From contig UQUS01000006.1 in the NCBI GenBank assembly GCA_900544335.1, positions 1 to 64,000 of the forward strand: 64,000 nucleotides of DNA, read 5' to 3'. The stretch's first letter is position 1, and the number at the start of each line of letters is the position of its first letter. The stretch is from an uncultured Sutterella sp. (lineage in GTDB: Bacteria; Pseudomonadota; Gammaproteobacteria; Burkholderiales; Burkholderiaceae_F). The notes under the pieces are model-generated. The model worked only from the letters and a program-made list of their open reading frames with translations. It had not been told where the DNA came from and made no database searches. Shown here in pieces: positions 34,370-43,773 of this stretch. A program made the position numbers and the translations under genes.

Positions 34370-35173
34370 TTATTTTGCAGGCTTAATGGGAATTGCCTTC
34401 TTGGGTGTCGGCAGAACCTTGTCATAGTTCTTGATACCCTGCTCGGCCATCTTGCGACGGATGAAGGCAATCTGGGTCTTAAGCGGCAGATCCTTCGGGC
34501 AGAAGTCGTGGCAAGCCAAGAGCGACATGCAACCGAACACGCCCGAGTCATCACCGATGACTTCGTAAAAGTCCGCATCGTTACGGGTATCGCGCGGGTC
34601 AAGACGGAAACGAGCGATCTTGTTGATGGCAACGCCGCCGGCAAAATCCGGACGAATACGAACCGTACCGCACCCGGCGATACAGCATCCGCACTCGATA
34701 CAACGGTCGAGAATGTAAATATCCTCGGCAAGCTGCGGATCCATCGGCACTTCCTTCTTGCGAAGATCGATTTCCTCGTTCTTCATGTGCACCCAGGTCT
34801 GCATGCGCTCGCTCATGTTACGCATCCACTTACCGGTGTTGACCGACAAGTCGCCGATCAATTCGAAAGCCGGAAGAGGAGCGAGCGTAAATTCCGTGGG
34901 CAAATCGCGCGTAAGCGTACGGCAGGCCAAACCGGGCTTACCGTTAATCATCATGGCGCAAGAGCCGCAAATACCGGCACGGCACACGAAATCGAACTGC
35001 AAGGACGGATCTTGTCTGTCACGCAATTCGTTTAACGCAATGAAAAGCGTCATGGAGTCGGCTTCTTCCAACTCGAACGTTTGCATATGCGGGACGCTTG
35101 CCGGATCAGCCGGGTTGTAGCGCAGGATGCTGATCTTAAGCAAACGGTGCTGCTTTTTCACTTGTGTACTCAT
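34370..35173 (-). CDS. frdB: fumarate reductase iron-sulfur subunit
   Basis: FrdB relays electrons to FrdA through three iron-sulfur clusters. The 267-residue protein has the [2Fe-2S] ligands in CRAGICGSC with a later CRT, and the cysteine sets CIECGCCIAGC and CMSLLACHDFCPK for the [4Fe-4S] and [3Fe-4S] clusters. The segments PADPASVPHMQTFELEEADSM and NDADFYEVIGDDSGVFGC resemble the Wolinella succinogenes enzyme as I know it, rather than E. coli FrdB. The C-terminus is extended by about 30 basic residues ending PIKPAK. It starts 15 bp after frdA. Confidence 0.94.
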   Translation of the reverse strand: MSTQVKKQHRLLKISILRYNPADPASVPHMQTFELEEADSMTLFIALNELRDRQDPSLQFDFVCRAGICGSCAMMINGKPGLACRTLTRDLPTEFTLAPLPAFELIGDLSVNTGKWMRNMSERMQTWVHMKNEEIDLRKKEVPMDPQLAEDIYILDRCIECGCCIAGCGTVRIRPDFAGGVAINKIARFRLDPRDTRNDADFYEVIGDDSGVFGCMSLLACHDFCPKDLPLKTQIAFIRRKMAEQGIKNYDKVLPTPKKAIPIKPAK

Positions 35174-35188
35174 CTGTCAGCTCCTTAG

Positions 35189-37174
35189 TTATTCCAACGG
35201 TTCATCAATACGTTCGTTGTGACCCTGCAAACGCTTGGGCAACAAGCTGTGGAACGGCATAATCGCATCCTGAATCGCGTAGCGGTCGGCACCTTCGGCC
35301 TCCATCTTGGCGCGCAAGGCATCGATTTCGGCCTGACGCTTGGGCGTCTCGGGGTTGTCGATGTAGTTCTTGGCACCGTAACCACGCCATCCCGGAGGCA
35401 GTTCCATCTTGCTGATGTCCAAGTTCTCGTAAGAGAGCGTGGGCAACGTGTCGTTTTCGTTCTTCCAGGTGGCAATCGTGCGCTTGAGCCAGTGCTTATC
35501 ATCACGCACCGGGTAGTCTTCACGGAAGTGCGCACCGCGGCTTTCCTTACGGGCAGCGGCACCCAAAGCCGTGCAAAGCGCGACCTTGAGCATCTTGCGT
35601 GTGCGGTAGGCATACGTCAGTTCGGAGTTGGCACCGGGCTGGTACTTGACCGGCACGTTGTAGGTCTTCTTCAAGAGGTCTTCCAACTCGGACACGGCGC
35701 TTTCCATATCTTCGCCGCGACGGAAAATACCGATCTTGCTCGTCATGATTTCCTGCATACGTGCACGAATCTTGGCAGCATCTTCGTTGCCCGTGTTATG
35801 CAGGAAGCCGTCGAGCGTGGCCTGGACCTTGGCCGCCGCATCGTAAATGAGCGAGGTGGGAATATCGATACCGTTTTCGGGCTTGTCGCAGAAGTCGGCA
35901 ATGAATTCACCGACGATCATACCGGCGACAACGGTTTCAGCAACGGAGTTGCCGCCCAAACGGTTAAAGCCGTGCATATCCCAGCAAGACGCTTCACCGG
36001 CTGCGAAAAGACCCTTGAGAGTACGGGACTCGCCCGTGTAGTTGGTACGCACACCGCCCATGGTGTAGTGCATAGCCGGACGGACCGGAATCCATTCCTT
36101 CGTCGGGTCAACGCCGAGGAAGTAGTGGCAGATTTCATACACTTCACGCAAGTTGTGCTTAATGTGGTGCTCGCCGAGCAACGTGATATCGAGCCAGAGG
36201 TGTTCGCCGAAGCGGCCCTTGACACCTTTACCCTGAGCAATACGCTCTTCCATACGACGGCTCACGACGTCGCGGCTCGCCAGTTCCTTCTTTTCCGGTT
36301 CCACATCGGGCATGAAGCGATGTCCGTCGCAGTCACGCAAAAGTCCGCCGTCACCGCGGCAGCCTTCCGTTACGAGAATACCGGCCGGGAAAATACCCGT
36401 CGGGTGGAACTGAATGGCTTCCATGTTGCCGAGTGTGGCAACACCGCTTTCCAAAGCGAGCGCTGCGCCCGTGCCTTCGCAAATCTGAGCGTTAGTCGTG
36501 ACACGGAAAAGCTTACCGGCACCGCCCGTGGCAATGGCCGTGGCCTTGGCCACATAGGCGAGCAATTCGCCGTTAATCAGGTTGCGAACAATCGCACCGT
36601 AGCAACGCTTGCCGTCCTGAATCAAAGACAACGCTTCGACGCGTTCGACAACAGGAACGTGTTCGGCAATCACGCGGTCGCTCACGGCATTGAGCATGGC
36701 GTGGCCCGTGCCGTCGGACACAAAGCACGTACGCCACTTCTTTGTACCGCCGAAGTCACGCTGACCGATCAGACCCGCGGCTTCCTTGCGTTCCGTAATC
36801 GTGACCTTCTCACCGTTAATAATGACCTGACGGTCACCCGGTGTGATACGGCTCCAGGGAACACCCCAAGCGGCCAGTTCACGCACAGCCTTCGGGCTGG
36901 TGTTGACAAACATACGCACGACGTCTTGGTCGGCACCCCAGTCAGAACCGCGAACGGTATCGGCAAAGTGGATGTCTTCGTTGTCTCCCAAGCCTTTAAT
37001 CACGTTAGCCAGAGAGGCCTGCATGCCGCCCTGAGCCGCCTTCGAGTGCGAACGCTTCGGAGGCACGAGAGAAAGGACGATAGAGTCATGGCCGCGACGT
37101 TTGGCAGCAACTGCCATGCGCAAGCCGGCAAGACCGCCACCGATCACCAGCACGTCTGTGTAGATAATCTTCAT
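35189..37174 (-). CDS. frdA: fumarate reductase flavoprotein subunit
   Basis: FrdA reduces fumarate to succinate on covalent FAD. The 661-residue protein has the dinucleotide fold VIGGGLAGLR, the FAD attachment segment RSHSKAAQGG (His), EAIQFHPTGIFPAGILVTEGCRGDGG, ASRDVVSRR, and the C-terminal HFREDYPVRDDKHW. Across its length it resembles the menaquinol:fumarate reductase of Wolinella. AAGGAG precedes ATG 37174. In Wolinella the diheme cytochrome b gene frdC precedes frdA; here 500 bp of non-coding DNA precedes it. A 674-codon antisense frame is open across the whole gene, a sign of strong codon bias. Confidence 0.95.
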   Translation of the reverse strand: MKIIYTDVLVIGGGLAGLRMAVAAKRRGHDSIVLSLVPPKRSHSKAAQGGMQASLANVIKGLGDNEDIHFADTVRGSDWGADQDVVRMFVNTSPKAVRELAAWGVPWSRITPGDRQVIINGEKVTITERKEAAGLIGQRDFGGTKKWRTCFVSDGTGHAMLNAVSDRVIAEHVPVVERVEALSLIQDGKRCYGAIVRNLINGELLAYVAKATAIATGGAGKLFRVTTNAQICEGTGAALALESGVATLGNMEAIQFHPTGIFPAGILVTEGCRGDGGLLRDCDGHRFMPDVEPEKKELASRDVVSRRMEERIAQGKGVKGRFGEHLWLDITLLGEHHIKHNLREVYEICHYFLGVDPTKEWIPVRPAMHYTMGGVRTNYTGESRTLKGLFAAGEASCWDMHGFNRLGGNSVAETVVAGMIVGEFIADFCDKPENGIDIPTSLIYDAAAKVQATLDGFLHNTGNEDAAKIRARMQEIMTSKIGIFRRGEDMESAVSELEDLLKKTYNVPVKYQPGANSELTYAYRTRKMLKVALCTALGAAARKESRGAHFREDYPVRDDKHWLKRTIATWKNENDTLPTLSYENLDISKMELPPGWRGYGAKNYIDNPETPKRQAEIDALRAKMEAEGADRYAIQDAIMPFHSLLPKRLQGHNERIDEPLE

Positions 37175-37682
37175 TTAATGGACTCCTTGATCCGGATGGA
37201 CCCGCAAAAAATCTCGGTGTCTTCCCAAGACTCGTTGCAGTAGTTGTGTTTCCGTTCGGTGTCGTAACAACACCGACTCCCGAAGTTATCGGGATGTGAG
37301 GATTCACGAAAACTCCGACGAGCTTTTCTCATTGGCTTTACAAATGAGAAAAGAGCGCCGGACTTAGCGAACCTTACAGCGGCATTCTACAACCAAAAAC
37401 TCGGGAATTAAAAGCGAATTTCCTGCCTGAGAACAGGGTTTTAAACCTGCCGAATCCCTTACGTAGTGTCGGCAAAACGTTGCAAATTTCAACGATAATT
37501 CAACGGCTTTTTGAAAGACCTCTCACAGACCCCGGTGTCGCTTCGTCTTATCTAGTTCTTTCGACCTAGTCCTATCGCCTAGTCCTTGCGCGACTCGGCA
37601 TCGCCCAAGTCATCAAAAGCAATTATCAAACTTTCAAATCCGATAGAATGCACCTTACAAAACCACTCCGTCAGAGGTCATC
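37175..37682. other. frdA leader and frdA-recG divergent region
   Basis: No gene is visible here; in particular there is no trace of a cytochrome b (frdC). On the minus strand the frdA leader contains a perfect 11-bp hairpin, CTTTTCTCATT with AATGAGAAAAG (37323-37333 and 37343-37353), plus CCCGA/TCGGG and CGGTGT/ACACCG stems nearer the gene. TAGAAT (37389-37384 on -) is a possible -10. CGTTG and CAACG (37478-37494) form a TTG-N7-CAA dyad that could bind a regulator. Confidence 0.45.
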
Positions 37683-39734
37683 GTGCTCAAAAAAGGACTT
37701 GCCAAAGGCGAAAAACTCGCTCCGCTCTCCGAGCGTCTTGCCAGGCTCGGACTTGTTCGCGACTGGGATTTCGTCCTGCATCTTCCGCTGCGCTACGAAG
37801 ACCAAACACGCGTCACTCCCGTCGACCGCTTACAGCTCGGCGAGACGTCCTTAGTGGAAGTGACCGTCTTACATAGCGAAATCGTCCGCCAGAGGACCGA
37901 ACAACTCGTAGCGTTAACGACGGACAAGACGGGGGACCTGAGTGTTCGGTTTTTGCACTTTTATCCGAGTACCCGTGCGCAGTTTAAGCCCGGGGCACAT
38001 TTGCGCCTTTTCGGTGTGGTCCGCACGGACTTTCACGGAAGACCGGAAATGGTTCACCCGAAGGTCAAAAACGCGTCTTTCGAGCTACCGAAAACACTCA
38101 CACCCGTGTACCCGAGCGGCGAGTCCGTGACACAAAACTGGCTTACTAAGCGCATCGCCCGAGCCCTTTTGGACGTGGATTTAACCGACGCTGTTCCCGC
38201 TACCTGGTTAAAAAAACTCGGGCTCCCTTCCCTTTCCGGGGCCCTCAATGCCCTTCATCGACCGGCACCGGGCGCCGATTTAACGGCACTTGAGGAAAAA
38301 ACAAGCCCCGAGTGGCAGCGCCTTAAATTCGATGAGCTCCTTGCCCAGCAGATTGCCCTGAGACTCAATAGGCAAAGAAAAGCAGACCTTACGGCCCGCC
38401 CAATCAAGCCGGTGCTCGGGAAAACGGTCGAGCGCCTCCTAAAGACCCTTCCCTACGCTCTGACAGCCGCTCAAAGGCGTGTTATCAAAGAAATCAACGA
38501 GGATTTATCCAAAGTTTCTCCCATGAACCGACTTCTACAAGGCGATGTCGGCTCGGGAAAAACCGTTGTCGCCACGCTCGCCGCCCTGCGTGCAGTCGAT
38601 GCCGGCTTTCAGGTTGCCCTGATGGCCCCGACGGAAATCCTTGCCGAGCAACATTTTCGGAAAGTCGCAAAGCTCGTTGCACCTCTCGGGGTTCGCGTGG
38701 CTTGGCTTGTCGGATCGTTAAAGCCCAAAGGAAAAGCACTGTGTCAGGAAAAAATCGCTGCCGGCGACTATGACATCGTCATCGGCACGCATGCCCTGAT
38801 TTCCGAGGCGGTCACATTTCATAACCTAGCCCTAGCCGTCATCGACGAGCAGCATCGTTTCGGCGTGGAGCAGCGATTGCGCCTTCGCTCTTGCGAGGGA
38901 GACGAGCAGTACACGCCCCACCTACTCATGCTCTCGGCAACCCCGATTCCCCGAACCTTAGCGATGAGTTATCTGGCGGACATGGACGTTTCCGTTATCG
39001 ATGAGTTGCCGCCGGGACGCACGCCGATTCAAACCAAACTCGTGAGCCTTGCGCGAGTCGATGACGTCGCACGGGTTCTTCTGACAAACAAGGCCCAACA
39101 CTTGCAAGCCTACTGGGTTTGTCCCCTGATTGAAGAGGGCGAGAATTCGGCCCTTTCGGCCGTATCGATGCGTGCCGCGTGGCTTAGAGCGAACTATCCG
39201 GACCTTAAAGTCGGATTGCTGCACGGCGCTTTAAGTGCCGACGACAAGCAACGCGTGATGCACGCCTTTGAAACCGGGGACCTGGACGTTCTTGTCTCGA
39301 CAACCGTTGTTGAGGTGGGCGTCGATGTTCCCGGAGCGAATCTCATGATTATCGAGCAAGCCGAGCGCTTCGGCCTTGCCCAACTTCACCAATTACGCGG
39401 TCGCGTCGGACGCGGTTCGATTCCCGGCCACTGCATTCTTCTTTTCTCACAATCAATCAGCCAGAACGGCAAAGAGCGCCTGGCGGTCATTCGAAACACA
39501 ACCGACGGCTTTGCCATCGCCCGCGAAGATCTGCGATTGCGCGGGCCCGGTGAATTTTTAGGAGCTCGACAATCCGGCACACCGCTTTTAAAGTACGCCG
39601 ACCCGACGCTCGATGCATCGCTATTGCAAGCAGCCTGCGATGCAGCAACCGAATGGATTGCTGCAGCGCCCGAGCAAGCGCGCGAACACGCTCGTCGCTG
39701 GTATGCCGGCCGTGAAGGCTTTTTGGAGGCTTAA
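37683..39734 (+). CDS. recG: ATP-dependent DNA helicase RecG
   Basis: RecG remodels stalled forks and Holliday junctions. The 683-residue protein has the N-terminal wedge/OB domain (residues 1-250), Walker A QGDVGSGKTVVA, the DEQHRFG box, SATPIPRTLAM, and the C-terminal motifs TTVVEVGVDVPGA and QLHQLRGRVGRG. The start is GTG 37683 with AGAGGT upstream. It ends 5 bp before oxyR, an arrangement known in betaproteobacteria. Confidence 0.97.
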   Translation: MLKKGLAKGEKLAPLSERLARLGLVRDWDFVLHLPLRYEDQTRVTPVDRLQLGETSLVEVTVLHSEIVRQRTEQLVALTTDKTGDLSVRFLHFYPSTRAQFKPGAHLRLFGVVRTDFHGRPEMVHPKVKNASFELPKTLTPVYPSGESVTQNWLTKRIARALLDVDLTDAVPATWLKKLGLPSLSGALNALHRPAPGADLTALEEKTSPEWQRLKFDELLAQQIALRLNRQRKADLTARPIKPVLGKTVERLLKTLPYALTAAQRRVIKEINEDLSKVSPMNRLLQGDVGSGKTVVATLAALRAVDAGFQVALMAPTEILAEQHFRKVAKLVAPLGVRVAWLVGSLKPKGKALCQEKIAAGDYDIVIGTHALISEAVTFHNLALAVIDEQHRFGVEQRLRLRSCEGDEQYTPHLLMLSATPIPRTLAMSYLADMDVSVIDELPPGRTPIQTKLVSLARVDDVARVLLTNKAQHLQAYWVCPLIEEGENSALSAVSMRAAWLRANYPDLKVGLLHGALSADDKQRVMHAFETGDLDVLVSTTVVEVGVDVPGANLMIIEQAERFGLAQLHQLRGRVGRGSIPGHCILLFSQSISQNGKERLAVIRNTTDGFAIAREDLRLRGPGEFLGARQSGTPLLKYADPTLDASLLQAACDAATEWIAAAPEQAREHARRWYAGREGFLEA

Positions 39735-39739
39735 AACTC

Positions 39740-40720
39740 ATGACACTGACGGAATTACGCTACATCATTGCCATCGCACAGACCATGCATTTCGGACACG
39801 CCGCCCAAATGTGCCGCGTCTCGCAACCGTCGCTTTCGGTGGCCGTTAAGAAATTGGAAACAGAACTCGGGATTCAAATCTTCGAGCGTAAAAGTTCATC
39901 GATTATGGCAACGCCCTTGGGGCGCAGTATCATCGAACACGCCCAGCGAGTGCTCGAGGAAGTCGACAAAATCAATCAGTGCGTTCAAATCGGCAAAGAC
40001 CCCTTGTCCGGACCCTTGCACCTCGGAGTTATTTACTCGATCGCGCCCTTTTTAATTCCCGGTCTCGTGGCGAGCATCTCCGAAACTGCCCCCTCGATGC
40101 CGCTCATTCTCTCGGAAGCGAAAACCGCCGAGTTGCTCGAACAGTTAAAAACCGGCCAAATCGATGCGGCCGTCATGGCGCTTCCCGTCGATGAATCCAC
40201 GCTAAGCGTCGCGCCCCTTTATACGGAAGAGTTTCTGGCCTGTGTTCCCGTCCACCATCCTTTGGCGCAAAAAATCACCGTGAGCAAATCCGAAATTCGC
40301 GACGAACCGCTGCTCTTACTCGGTCAGGGTCATTGCCTGCGCGATCAAATTCTGAACTTTTGCTATGACAAAGCGCATCCGGATTCGACCAACGGGAAAC
40401 CCTCGACCAGTACCTCGCTTGAAACAATTGTCTACATGGTGGCCCAGGGACTCGGGATTACGCTTTTGCCGTCAAGTGCGTACCCGTATTACGACAAAAA
40501 TCCCATGCTGCGCTTTATTCCCTTTACGCGCGTCAATGTCCCCAAGAGAACGACGGCGCTTGTCTGGCGTAGGACATTCCCGCGTCTTGAAGCCGTCAAA
40601 GCCCTTTATAAAACCATACAGTCTTTGAACCTGTATGCCTGCACCCCGGTAAAGCTTCAAGAACCGATTGCCTCGGAATCCGAGGCCGATCTTCGAACGC
40701 AGGATCAACCGGCCTCCTGA
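39740..40720 (+). CDS. oxyR: hydrogen-peroxide sensing LysR regulator OxyR
   Basis: OxyR activates peroxide defence genes when its two cysteines form a disulfide. The 326-residue protein has the LysR helix-turn-helix (residues 17-45, AAQMCRVSQPSLSVAVKKLE) and the redox loop GHCLRDQILNFC with Cys199 and Cys208, at exactly the E. coli positions. A proline/serine-rich tail follows residue 305. It is coupled to recG. Its presence suggests contact with oxygen despite the anaerobic metabolism. Confidence 0.94.
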   Translation: MTLTELRYIIAIAQTMHFGHAAQMCRVSQPSLSVAVKKLETELGIQIFERKSSSIMATPLGRSIIEHAQRVLEEVDKINQCVQIGKDPLSGPLHLGVIYSIAPFLIPGLVASISETAPSMPLILSEAKTAELLEQLKTGQIDAAVMALPVDESTLSVAPLYTEEFLACVPVHHPLAQKITVSKSEIRDEPLLLLGQGHCLRDQILNFCYDKAHPDSTNGKPSTSTSLETIVYMVAQGLGITLLPSSAYPYYDKNPMLRFIPFTRVNVPKRTTALVWRRTFPRLEAVKALYKTIQSLNLYACTPVKLQEPIASESEADLRTQDQPAS

Positions 40721-40728
40721 GTGTTTTC

Positions 40729-41781
40729 ATGCGTAAAGACGTTGATTTACGGTTCACACTAGATAGGGCCCCGAAAAAGGCACTTTCCGTTTTGGATTTA
40801 TTAAACGGAAAAGTGCTGACGCCCGAAAAAAGCGAGGCAGACATCGATTCGCTTGCGCGTAGCGCGGCCTCAGGCAACGCGCAAGCCCAATATGAGCTCG
40901 CCAAAGTCCTAACTGCCGGCACGCCTGCTGCACAAAATAACCGTGAAGCCGTCAAGTGGCTTAAAAAAGCGACGGAAAAAGAACACGCGCAAAGCGAACA
41001 CCTTTTAGGTGTCTTAATCGCCCGAGGACAAGGCGTACGTCCGAATCCGGAAAAAGCCGTGGCCCTATTTCGGAAAGCGGCCACGTTGGGCTATGCCCCG
41101 GCGCAATACGACCTGGCGCGCGCTTTGCTCTGGGGATTCGGAGGCAAAACCGATGCCCACGAAGCCTTAACGTGGTTTCGGCTTGCCGCCGCTCAAGGAC
41201 ACACATTAAGTCAAAAAGAAAGTGCCGAAGCGTACAAAACGGGACGCGGCTGCCAAGTCGATTTAAGACAGGCGACGTCCTACCTTAAAAAAGCCGTTCT
41301 CAGCGGCTGGACCGAAGGGTGCGGCGAGCTCGCCGACTTGTACATGCGACCGGACAACCCCGCACAAAACGAATCGGAAGCGGTTCGGTGGACGGCAGAA
41401 GCCGCTCGTAACGGTGATGCAAAAGCCCAATACCGTCTTGCGCTTTTTTACGCCTCAGGGCGCCTAACAGATACGGGCGGGTCTCTTTCCCTTTCTTGGG
41501 CCGTGCGGTCGGCCAAAAGCGGATTGATTCCGGCCTATCTACTCTGTGCGCGACTGCTGCAAAATCAACATCGCCCCGTCGCGGCTCTTGCGCTTTTAAT
41601 GTGCGCCGAACGCGTGAGTGAGAATACCGGAGACCTACAGGCCCGGACCGAATGTGCACTACGGAAAAAGGAACTGACGCTCACGCTCGCTGCCTTGCAG
41701 ATACACAAGGCCGAAGCTTTGGCTGCAACGGCAAGCGATCCCGGTGAAATCGTGCACGGCAAAAGCGATGCGATTGAGTAA
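40729..41781 (+). CDS. Sel1-like repeat protein
   Basis: The 350-residue protein consists mostly of Sel1/TPR-like repeats of about 36 residues (for example GNAQAQYELAKVL, GYAPAQYDLARALLWG, GDAKAQYRLALFYASG), each predicted to form two helices. There is no signal peptide, so it is probably a cytosolic scaffold for protein contacts. It starts 8 bp after oxyR and is likely co-transcribed. The specific partner is unknown. Confidence 0.85.
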   Translation: MRKDVDLRFTLDRAPKKALSVLDLLNGKVLTPEKSEADIDSLARSAASGNAQAQYELAKVLTAGTPAAQNNREAVKWLKKATEKEHAQSEHLLGVLIARGQGVRPNPEKAVALFRKAATLGYAPAQYDLARALLWGFGGKTDAHEALTWFRLAAAQGHTLSQKESAEAYKTGRGCQVDLRQATSYLKKAVLSGWTEGCGELADLYMRPDNPAQNESEAVRWTAEAARNGDAKAQYRLALFYASGRLTDTGGSLSLSWAVRSAKSGLIPAYLLCARLLQNQHRPVAALALLMCAERVSENTGDLQARTECALRKKELTLTLAALQIHKAEALAATASDPGEIVHGKSDAIE

Positions 41782-42028
41782 GAGCGCAAATGCCTCCTTA
41801 TAGCACAAATAGGAGCTTTCCCGACAATTCAAGAGAAACAAGCCCGTATTCTTGTACGGACCTGTTCCCCCTACCCCACACAATCGAAGGCGAGCACAAC
41901 TTTTTTCAAGCGTGTGAAGTAGTATTGATGCGATGACGAGTCGCCCGAAAGCCGTATTGACGCTTTCGCGGAACGACACGGCACGCATCAACCGAATCCC
42001 GCTACGGCGGGTTACCAAGGAGAATCGA

Positions 42029-42325
42029 ATGAATCGTCTCGCGCTGATTGACAAAATTGCCGCCAAACACGGCATTTCCAAGGCCCAGGCCGGCCGCATC
42101 CTTGCGACAGTGACAGAAGAAATTGTCGCCACCGTCAAGAAGAATGACCCCCTGACACTCGTCGGTTTCGGCACCTTTAAGCTTCAGGCTCGTCCGGCTC
42201 GCACCGGTCGCAACCCGCACACCGGCGAAACTATCAAGATTCCGGCCAAGAAGCTCCCGAAGTTCGTTCCGGGCAGCGCCTTTAAGGCAGCCGTCAACAA
42301 AAAGTGCGGCAAGTGCAAGAAGTAA
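42029..42325 (+). CDS. hup: HU-type nucleoid DNA-binding protein
   Basis: HU compacts and bends DNA. The 98-residue product matches the family: MNRLALIDKIAAKHGIS, the TLVGFGTFKLQARPARTGRNPHTGE arm region and IPAKKLPKFVPGSAFKAAV. AAGGAG precedes ATG 42029; the longer frame from 41933 has no support. The C-terminus KKCGKCKK is unusual in having two cysteines spaced CGKC. A CCCGC/GCGGG hairpin lies in the leader, and a strong terminator follows. Confidence 0.95.
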   Translation: MNRLALIDKIAAKHGISKAQAGRILATVTEEIVATVKKNDPLTLVGFGTFKLQARPARTGRNPHTGETIKIPAKKLPKFVPGSAFKAAVNKKCGKCKK

Positions 42326-42345
42326 GCTCGTAAGAGTCGGATTTC

Positions 42346-42381
42346 AAGGCGCAGGTTGAGACTTCAATCTGCGCCTTTTTT
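42346..42381 (+). terminator. intrinsic terminator after the HU gene
   Basis: AAGGCGCAG (42346-42354) and CTGCGCCTT (42369-42377) form a 9-bp stem followed by a run of six T. It also faces the end of the convergent kinase gene. Confidence 0.85.
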
Positions 42382-42396
42382 ATATGGTGAGGTGCC

Positions 42397-43758
42397 CTAC
42401 TCGGGTTTAGCAGGTTTGCAAGCAGGAATTCTGATGGTGACCGTAAGGCCGTGCGGCACCGTCGCCGAAAGAGACACCGTGCCCGAACAGCGCCTGACGA
42501 TTCGCTCGACAATGGCCAATCCCAAGCCGGACCCGGCCGTTCCGCCGCGCGCCGCATCCCCGCGTTCAAAGGGTCGCATCAGACGCCCGGCCTGGCTCAT
42601 ATCCAGACCCGGTCCGCAGTCGCTGACAATCAAAACAGCCTTGTCATCCTCGCGCTTTAACTCCACCGTCAGATCGAGTACACCGTCTTGGCTTTTCCCG
42701 TAGCGAAGCGCATTGGTATATAGGTTTTGCACTACACGCGACATTTCGATCGAGTGCGCCATAACCCAAATGTCCGGGTCAATCGAAACCCGGAGTCTCA
42801 CGCCCGGATCGATATCGATACGGGCAATGCGAACGGCATCGGAGACAAGGCGACTTAAATCAACGGCCGCCAGGGGTAAACTGTTACGCCGCGCGTAGTC
42901 CATGAACTGATTGACGATGCGCTCCATTTGCTCCAAGTCGCTGACCATCGCTCGGTGCGTATCTTCCGGAAGGTCCGCCAGTTCCGTTTCCAGTCGCAAT
43001 CGCGTAATCGGCGTACGTAGGTCGTGAGAGACGCCGGCAAGCAGCACCTCGCGGTCTTTTTCCACACGAGTGATGTCCTGAACCATGCGGTTAAAACTGG
43101 CGTTAAGTTCGCGAATTTCTTCCGGACCGCTGTCTTCGGGAAGGGTCTTGGGAACGCGACCGCGACCGAACTCGCGCGCCGTCAGCGAGAGCTGATTTAA
43201 AGGTGCCGTCAGTCGACTTGTGATTAAAACCGCACAGAGAATACTCGCGACAAAGGCCGCCAAAGCCCACCAGAGCCACGTTTTTCCATACGGGGGATTC
43301 AAAATCGTCGCGTTGGTCCTGAGCCAATACGCATCCCCGTCAATCGTAAAGGAGACCCACAACCCCGGCTCATCGTTTACGCGCTCGGCAAGAACCGTTC
43401 CAGCCCCCAAGGAGTACCGCACAGTGGCCTTGATATCTTCGATGGAACTGGCGTACGAGCCGCCCTGAGAAAGCGGAACGACTTTGTCCGTCGGCTCCTT
43501 GGGAAGAATCCGCAATCCCTCCCGGTTTGCCAGAACCAGGAGCAAATCGGAACGATACACGGGGTCGGCGGAAATGAGCGCGTAGCGCGTCAAATTGGCC
43601 ATGGAAACGATTTGCTGGGCCGTCGCCTGCACGTAAGGCGTTTCGTTTAACACACGAAAGCTTTGCAGCCACCCCATCACGCAAAAGACGATGAGGAACA
43701 TCAGGAGAATAAACGTACGCCAAAAAAGATTCGGCGTACGGGCCAAGGACGACGGCAT
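42397..43758 (-). CDS. envZ: EnvZ-type sensor histidine kinase
   Basis: This inner-membrane kinase phosphorylates the OmpR-type regulator encoded upstream. The 453-residue protein has a first helix (about residues 13-32), a periplasmic domain (about 35-160), a second helix (WWALAAFVASILCAVLI), a HAMP domain, the dimerisation box SHDLRTPITRLRLE with the phospho-accepting His, and ATPase motifs NLYTNALRYG, DCGPG and GSGLGLAI. It begins 15 bp after the regulator. The stimulus is unknown. In Bordetella the orthologous pair is called RisAS. Confidence 0.88.
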   Translation of the reverse strand: MPSSLARTPNLFWRTFILLMFLIVFCVMGWLQSFRVLNETPYVQATAQQIVSMANLTRYALISADPVYRSDLLLVLANREGLRILPKEPTDKVVPLSQGGSYASSIEDIKATVRYSLGAGTVLAERVNDEPGLWVSFTIDGDAYWLRTNATILNPPYGKTWLWWALAAFVASILCAVLITSRLTAPLNQLSLTAREFGRGRVPKTLPEDSGPEEIRELNASFNRMVQDITRVEKDREVLLAGVSHDLRTPITRLRLETELADLPEDTHRAMVSDLEQMERIVNQFMDYARRNSLPLAAVDLSRLVSDAVRIARIDIDPGVRLRVSIDPDIWVMAHSIEMSRVVQNLYTNALRYGKSQDGVLDLTVELKREDDKAVLIVSDCGPGLDMSQAGRLMRPFERGDAARGGTAGSGLGLAIVERIVRRCSGTVSLSATVPHGLTVTIRIPACKPAKPE

Positions 43759-43773
43759 CGATTCTTCCTTTAA

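Noticed and set aside
35219..37243. 674-codon open frame on the + strand opposite frdA
   Set aside because: It lies entirely antisense to a certain gene, has no ribosome binding site and its translation resembles no protein; it results from codon bias of frdA.
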